From an uncultured Clostridia bacterium (lineage in GTDB: Bacteria > Bacillota > Clostridia > Oscillospirales > Acutalibacteraceae), in the NCBI GenBank assembly GCA_946186535.1, contig CAMHNT010000085.1, positions 1-8,668 of the forward strand: a stretch of DNA of 8,668 nt, given 5' to 3'. Position numbers and translations under genes: made by a program. This document shows positions 6,295 to 8,668 of the stretch, piece by piece. The notes under the pieces were generated by a model, which saw only the letters and a program-made list of their open reading frames with translations, did not search any database and was not told where the DNA came from. Each line of letters begins with the position of its first letter. Within the stretch, counting starts at the first letter, position 1.

Positions 6295-6460
6295 GGGGGC
6301 GAACCACTGTCAGCAGGTTCGCCCCCACCCGAACTCTGCTTCATGTGAAAGTTTATTCTGCCCCCACTCCGCTGAGTGGAGCATAAAGGAGTTTCGCCGT
6401 CTGCGGACGGCGACCAAAGGCTCTGCCTTTGGAAACCGCCAGCTTTTTGAAAAAAGCTGG
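6295..6460. repeat. Array of five consecutive perfect hairpins (candidate dispersed palindromic element)
   Basis: Five inverted repeats follow one another: 6295-6305/6316-6326 (11 bp, GGGGGCGAACC), 6364-6369/6374-6379 (CCACTC), 6395-6401/6406-6412 (CGCCGTC, tetraloop), 6414-6420/6426-6432 (CCAAAGG) and 6439-6448/6451-6460 (CCAGCTTTTT). The segment is much more GC-rich than the surrounding intergenic DNA and has no believable gene. The CCAAAGG...CCTTTGG plus AGCTTTTTGAAAAAAGCT arrangement resembles intergenic repeats I recall from Ruminococcus-type genomes; this is memory, not a search. It could be a MITE-like or REP-like unit, or a compound terminator. It sits between divergently transcribed genes. 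Confidence 0.6.
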
Positions 6461-6578
6461 GCAAAAACTTTACTGGTCGTTTTCGGGCTTTTGTTCAATA
6501 ATTTAATGATTTAATTCTCTCATTTATGTTATGTGTTAAAAAAACTTAACAAAACGACGAAGCGGTTCACTAAAAATG

Positions 6579-6607
6579 TTGATTCGTGAACAGAAAAAAG
6601 ATATAAT
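6579..6607 (+). promoter_or_regulatory. Promoter of rnhA and the downstream dockerin gene
   Basis: TTGATT (6579-6584) and TATAAT (6602-6607) are 17 bases apart, about 28 bases before the rnhA start codon. A 6-bp inverted repeat, GTTCAC (6565-6570) and GTGAAC (6586-6591), brackets the -35 box. Confidence 0.85.
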
Positions 6608-6635
6608 AAAAATATTGTATACGGAGGTTATAGCT

Positions 6636-7073
6636 ATGAAAAAGGTCGAGATTTTTACGGACGGAGCCTGCAAAGGCAACCCCGGCCCCGGTGGTTGGGG
6701 AGCGATTCTGAGATACGGAACTGCCGAAAAGGAGATCAGCGGCGGGGAAAAGAACACGACGAACAACCGAATGGAGATTAGCGCCGTTCTTGAAGCTCTG
6801 AAATGTCTTAAGGAGCCGTGCGAGGTTACTCTGTACAGCGATTCGCAGTATGTCTGCAATGCGCTGAATCTCGGTTGGGCTAAAAAGTGGAAAGCGAACA
6901 ACTGGATGAGGAATAAAAAAGACCCGGCTCTGAACGTCGATCTCTGGGACGAGCTGCTGAGTCTTTACGAAAAGCACAGAATGAATATAATATGGGTCAA
7001 AGGTCACGCAGGTCATCCCGAAAACGAGCGGTGCGACAGACTTGCCGTAGCGGCTGCCGAAAAGTTCAAATAG
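6636..7073 (+). CDS. rnhA: Ribonuclease HI
   Basis: The product has 145 residues, the normal size for bacterial RNase HI. The ATG at 6636 is chosen because GGAGG (6623-6627) lies 8 bases upstream and the family motif begins at once; an ATG 60 bases further up would overlap the promoter. The enzyme cleaves the RNA strand of RNA-DNA hybrids in the cytosol, removing R-loops and primer remnants, and needs divalent metal. The opening FTDGACKGNPGPGGWG holds Asp9, NNRMEI holds Glu47, YSDSQYV holds Asp69, and the WVKGHAGHPENERCDRLA block holds His124 and Asp134. All four metal-binding carboxylates are present. The Lys/Trp-rich segment around residues 80-95 corresponds to the basic protrusion (handle) that grips the hybrid in E. 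coli RNase HI. The next gene starts 11 bases after the stop with no terminator between, so the two are probably co-transcribed. Confidence 0.97.
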   Translation: MKKVEIFTDGACKGNPGPGGWGAILRYGTAEKEISGGEKNTTNNRMEISAVLEALKCLKEPCEVTLYSDSQYVCNALNLGWAKKWKANNWMRNKKDPALNVDLWDELLSLYEKHRMNIIWVKGHAGHPENERCDRLAVAAAEKFK

Positions 7074-7084
7074 AGTCAAAAAGA

Positions 7085-8530
7085 ATGAAAAGACTGCTTA
7101 CTTTGATATCCGTTATTTCCGCTTGTTTCCTCGGTATATTTCTATCATTTCAATTTTGCGAAGCAGAAACCGCATTCATTTTGAACGGATATGATACGGT
7201 TTATTCTGTTAACGCTTGCGGTGACGGAAAATTTTACATATTGAGCGGCAGCGGAAATAATTTCAAAGTGACGTCTGTTGATGAATATTCAAACATGCAT
7301 GAATCCGTTCTTGATGTTGAGACGGAGAATACCGCTTATGCATATACTAATGGGAAATATTGGTTTTTCAGGAATGAATACGAACAGACCGAAGACGACA
7401 TTATTAAGAGTGTCAGTGTTGCCGAATATAATTGTTCCGAAGATCGTCTTTCGAGAAAAGTAATCAACGATGCCGAAGCGTGGATAAACGGAACTTTTGC
7501 GGTTGACGGGAGCGGAAGATACTATCTGAAAACGGATCATTCGATAGAGATTTATTCCGAAAACGGAAAATTCCTCAGGAGTATCGGGCTGGATTCCCGT
7601 CCGTGCAGCTTTACGGCGTCTTCCGACGGCAGCGTAATATACTGCCAGACCGAGGGCGGACTGAAGATCATAAGAGGTGACGAGGTCCTGAGCTATAACA
7701 TTTTCACAGACAAAATTTTTGATGACGGCAGCGGCTTTTTTTCGACCGGTGATAATGTGGTTTACAGCTTCTCGGGAGGCGGTGTGACGGAGATTTACAG
7801 GGGCTTCGACCGGTCTCAGGGAAATGCCGTGATAGGCGGCTGTATATTCGGCGTGAAAAGTTCGTCGCTGACTGCAATATATAATGAAAAGGAGATTGCT
7901 CTGAACGGTGTCGGAGGAGAGGTTTTTCTCTGTGCGGCGAACGACCTCTGCGGATGTTTCATGAAAAACGGGAGCAGTCTCGAGGTTCGTTTTCTGAGAG
8001 TTGGGGATGTTGAAGCTGCGGCTGAATCGGAGGAAACCGAGCCGGGCGATTCCGGCGAACCTGCTTCGGACGTTTATCTTTTCAACCGAAACACGAAAAC
8101 GATAACCGGAATCGAGCCTGAAACGACGATTGCCGCCATGAAGAGAAATATCGATTCGGGCGGTGAAAGGCTGACGTTTTTCGACAAGAACGGAAACATA
8201 AAGACGAGCGGAGCGATCGGAACCGGCGCAAGCATCCTATTCGGAGACGACCCGGAAAACAGATTCAGCCTTGTGATTTACGGCGAGCTGAGCGGCGAGG
8301 GGAACATCAACACCAACGACAAGAAAATTCTCGCAGATTCACTTTTGGGAAAGCAGAAGCTTGAGGGAGTTTACGCCATGGCAGGCGACGTCAACGGCGA
8401 TTCGGAGGTTGATCTGAGGGACTATGTGCTGCTCGACAGATATCTGAAGGTCAGTATAAAATCGAGCAGAAGCGATGAATTCCCTTTCTGCCGGAGCAAA
8501 CACATATTTTTCAAAATTACAATTGTGTAA
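7085..8530 (+). CDS. Secreted beta-rich protein with degenerate C-terminal dockerin
   Basis: The product has 481 residues from the ATG at 7085. This start is chosen because a signal peptide follows it at once (MKRLLTLISV, hydrophobic to residue 24, likely cleavage CEA|E) and upstream in-frame codons lie inside rnhA. The ribosome binding site is weak, which suggests coupling to rnhA translation. An ISAC motif at 11-14 resembles a lipobox but the hydrophobic stretch continues past it. Residues 28-307 are repetitive beta-rich sequence with Gly/Asp turns, perhaps a propeller; I recognise no enzyme motif. Residues 310-327 are an acidic linker. Residues 329-397 resemble the small domain preceding dockerins in some clostridial surface proteins (IEPETTIAAMKRNI, GTGASILF, LVIYG). 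The dockerin is at 398-456: loop 1 (ELSGEGNINTND) has lost standard calcium ligands, while loop 2 (DVNGDSEVDLRD) is nearly intact. A 25-residue tail after it is unlike the other dockerin proteins here. Confidence 0.85.
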   Translation: MKRLLTLISVISACFLGIFLSFQFCEAETAFILNGYDTVYSVNACGDGKFYILSGSGNNFKVTSVDEYSNMHESVLDVETENTAYAYTNGKYWFFRNEYEQTEDDIIKSVSVAEYNCSEDRLSRKVINDAEAWINGTFAVDGSGRYYLKTDHSIEIYSENGKFLRSIGLDSRPCSFTASSDGSVIYCQTEGGLKIIRGDEVLSYNIFTDKIFDDGSGFFSTGDNVVYSFSGGGVTEIYRGFDRSQGNAVIGGCIFGVKSSSLTAIYNEKEIALNGVGGEVFLCAANDLCGCFMKNGSSLEVRFLRVGDVEAAAESEETEPGDSGEPASDVYLFNRNTKTITGIEPETTIAAMKRNIDSGGERLTFFDKNGNIKTSGAIGTGASILFGDDPENRFSLVIYGELSGEGNINTNDKKILADSLLGKQKLEGVYAMAGDVNGDSEVDLRDYVLLDRYLKVSIKSSRSDEFPFCRSKHIFFKITIV

Positions 8531-8668
8531 CCTTTCTGCGAATGTCATGAAAATATGCCGGCATTTCGGTCACACAGAATTTAGGAAACTGATTCGGAGA
8601 ACAAAGAACAAAAATCGACGGCTTTTTTTAATTTGAACAAAAGAAATGAAAGTTAACATTCTGAAAAC
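8531..8668. other. Right-edge intergenic sequence
   Basis: No gene is visible. A 10-bp palindrome, ATGCCGGCAT, lies at 8555-8564 and a T7 run at 8623-8629, but no stem sits directly before the T-run, so I do not call a terminator. Confidence 0.4.

Noticed and set aside
6565..6591. Inverted repeat considered as a LexA box
   Set aside because: Firmicutes LexA sites have GAAC before GTTC with a short spacer; here the halves point the other way and are 15 bases apart.
6570..7079. Long minus-strand open frames over rnhA
   Set aside because: They are antisense shadows of RNase HI, whose active-site motifs are unmistakable on the plus strand.
8555..8629. Palindrome plus T7 run considered as a terminator for the last gene
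   Set aside because: The palindrome has no loop and lies about 60 bases before the T-run; only a 4-bp stem with a very large loop would connect them.

Overview
The window looks like chromosomal DNA from a gut or rumen Clostridia bacterium of the Oscillospiraceae/Ruminococcus type. The base for this is moderate-to-low GC with AT-rich intergenic regions, Firmicutes-style AGGAGG ribosome binding sites, consensus sigma-A-like promoters, and five separate secreted proteins carrying type I dockerin repeats. No cohesin or scaffoldin gene lies in the window, so whether these dockerins dock onto a cellulosome-like scaffold cannot be decided here.

Layout, left to right: (1) the 3' end of a plus-strand gene with a Ser/Asp-rich tandem-repeat linker and a C-terminal dockerin, closed by a strong terminator; (2) a plus-strand BspA-type leucine-rich-repeat protein with a closely related C-terminal dockerin, behind a perfect consensus promoter; (3) a convergent minus-strand papain-family cysteine peptidase with a C-terminal dockerin, whose promoter is overlapped by a perfect 10-bp inverted repeat; (4) a divergent AT-rich intergenic region, then a small, extremely acidic DUF1292-like protein; (5) a long-stemmed RNA of about 185 nt ending in a T-run, best read as 6S RNA; (6) about 375 bases without a convincing gene but with a bidirectional terminator; (7) a minus-strand GH25 lysozyme-like enzyme with the dockerin placed before the catalytic domain; (8) an intergenic element made of five consecutive perfect hairpins, probably a dispersed palindromic repeat; (9) ribonuclease HI followed 11 bases later by a secreted beta-rich protein ending in a partly degenerate dockerin.

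How the genes relate: the two left plus-strand genes share a dockerin tail that is about 72% identical (49 of 68 residues by my count), so they are probably paralogues from a tandem duplication. The dockerin partners are an adhesion-type LRR, a peptidase, a peptidoglycan hydrolase and an unidentified beta-rich domain. No plant-polysaccharide hydrolase is present. The set suggests a surface-attached or cohesin-anchored group acting on protein, cell wall or host contacts, but that role is inferred from domain content. RNase HI, the DUF1292 protein and the 6S RNA are housekeeping components interspersed with this secretome cluster.
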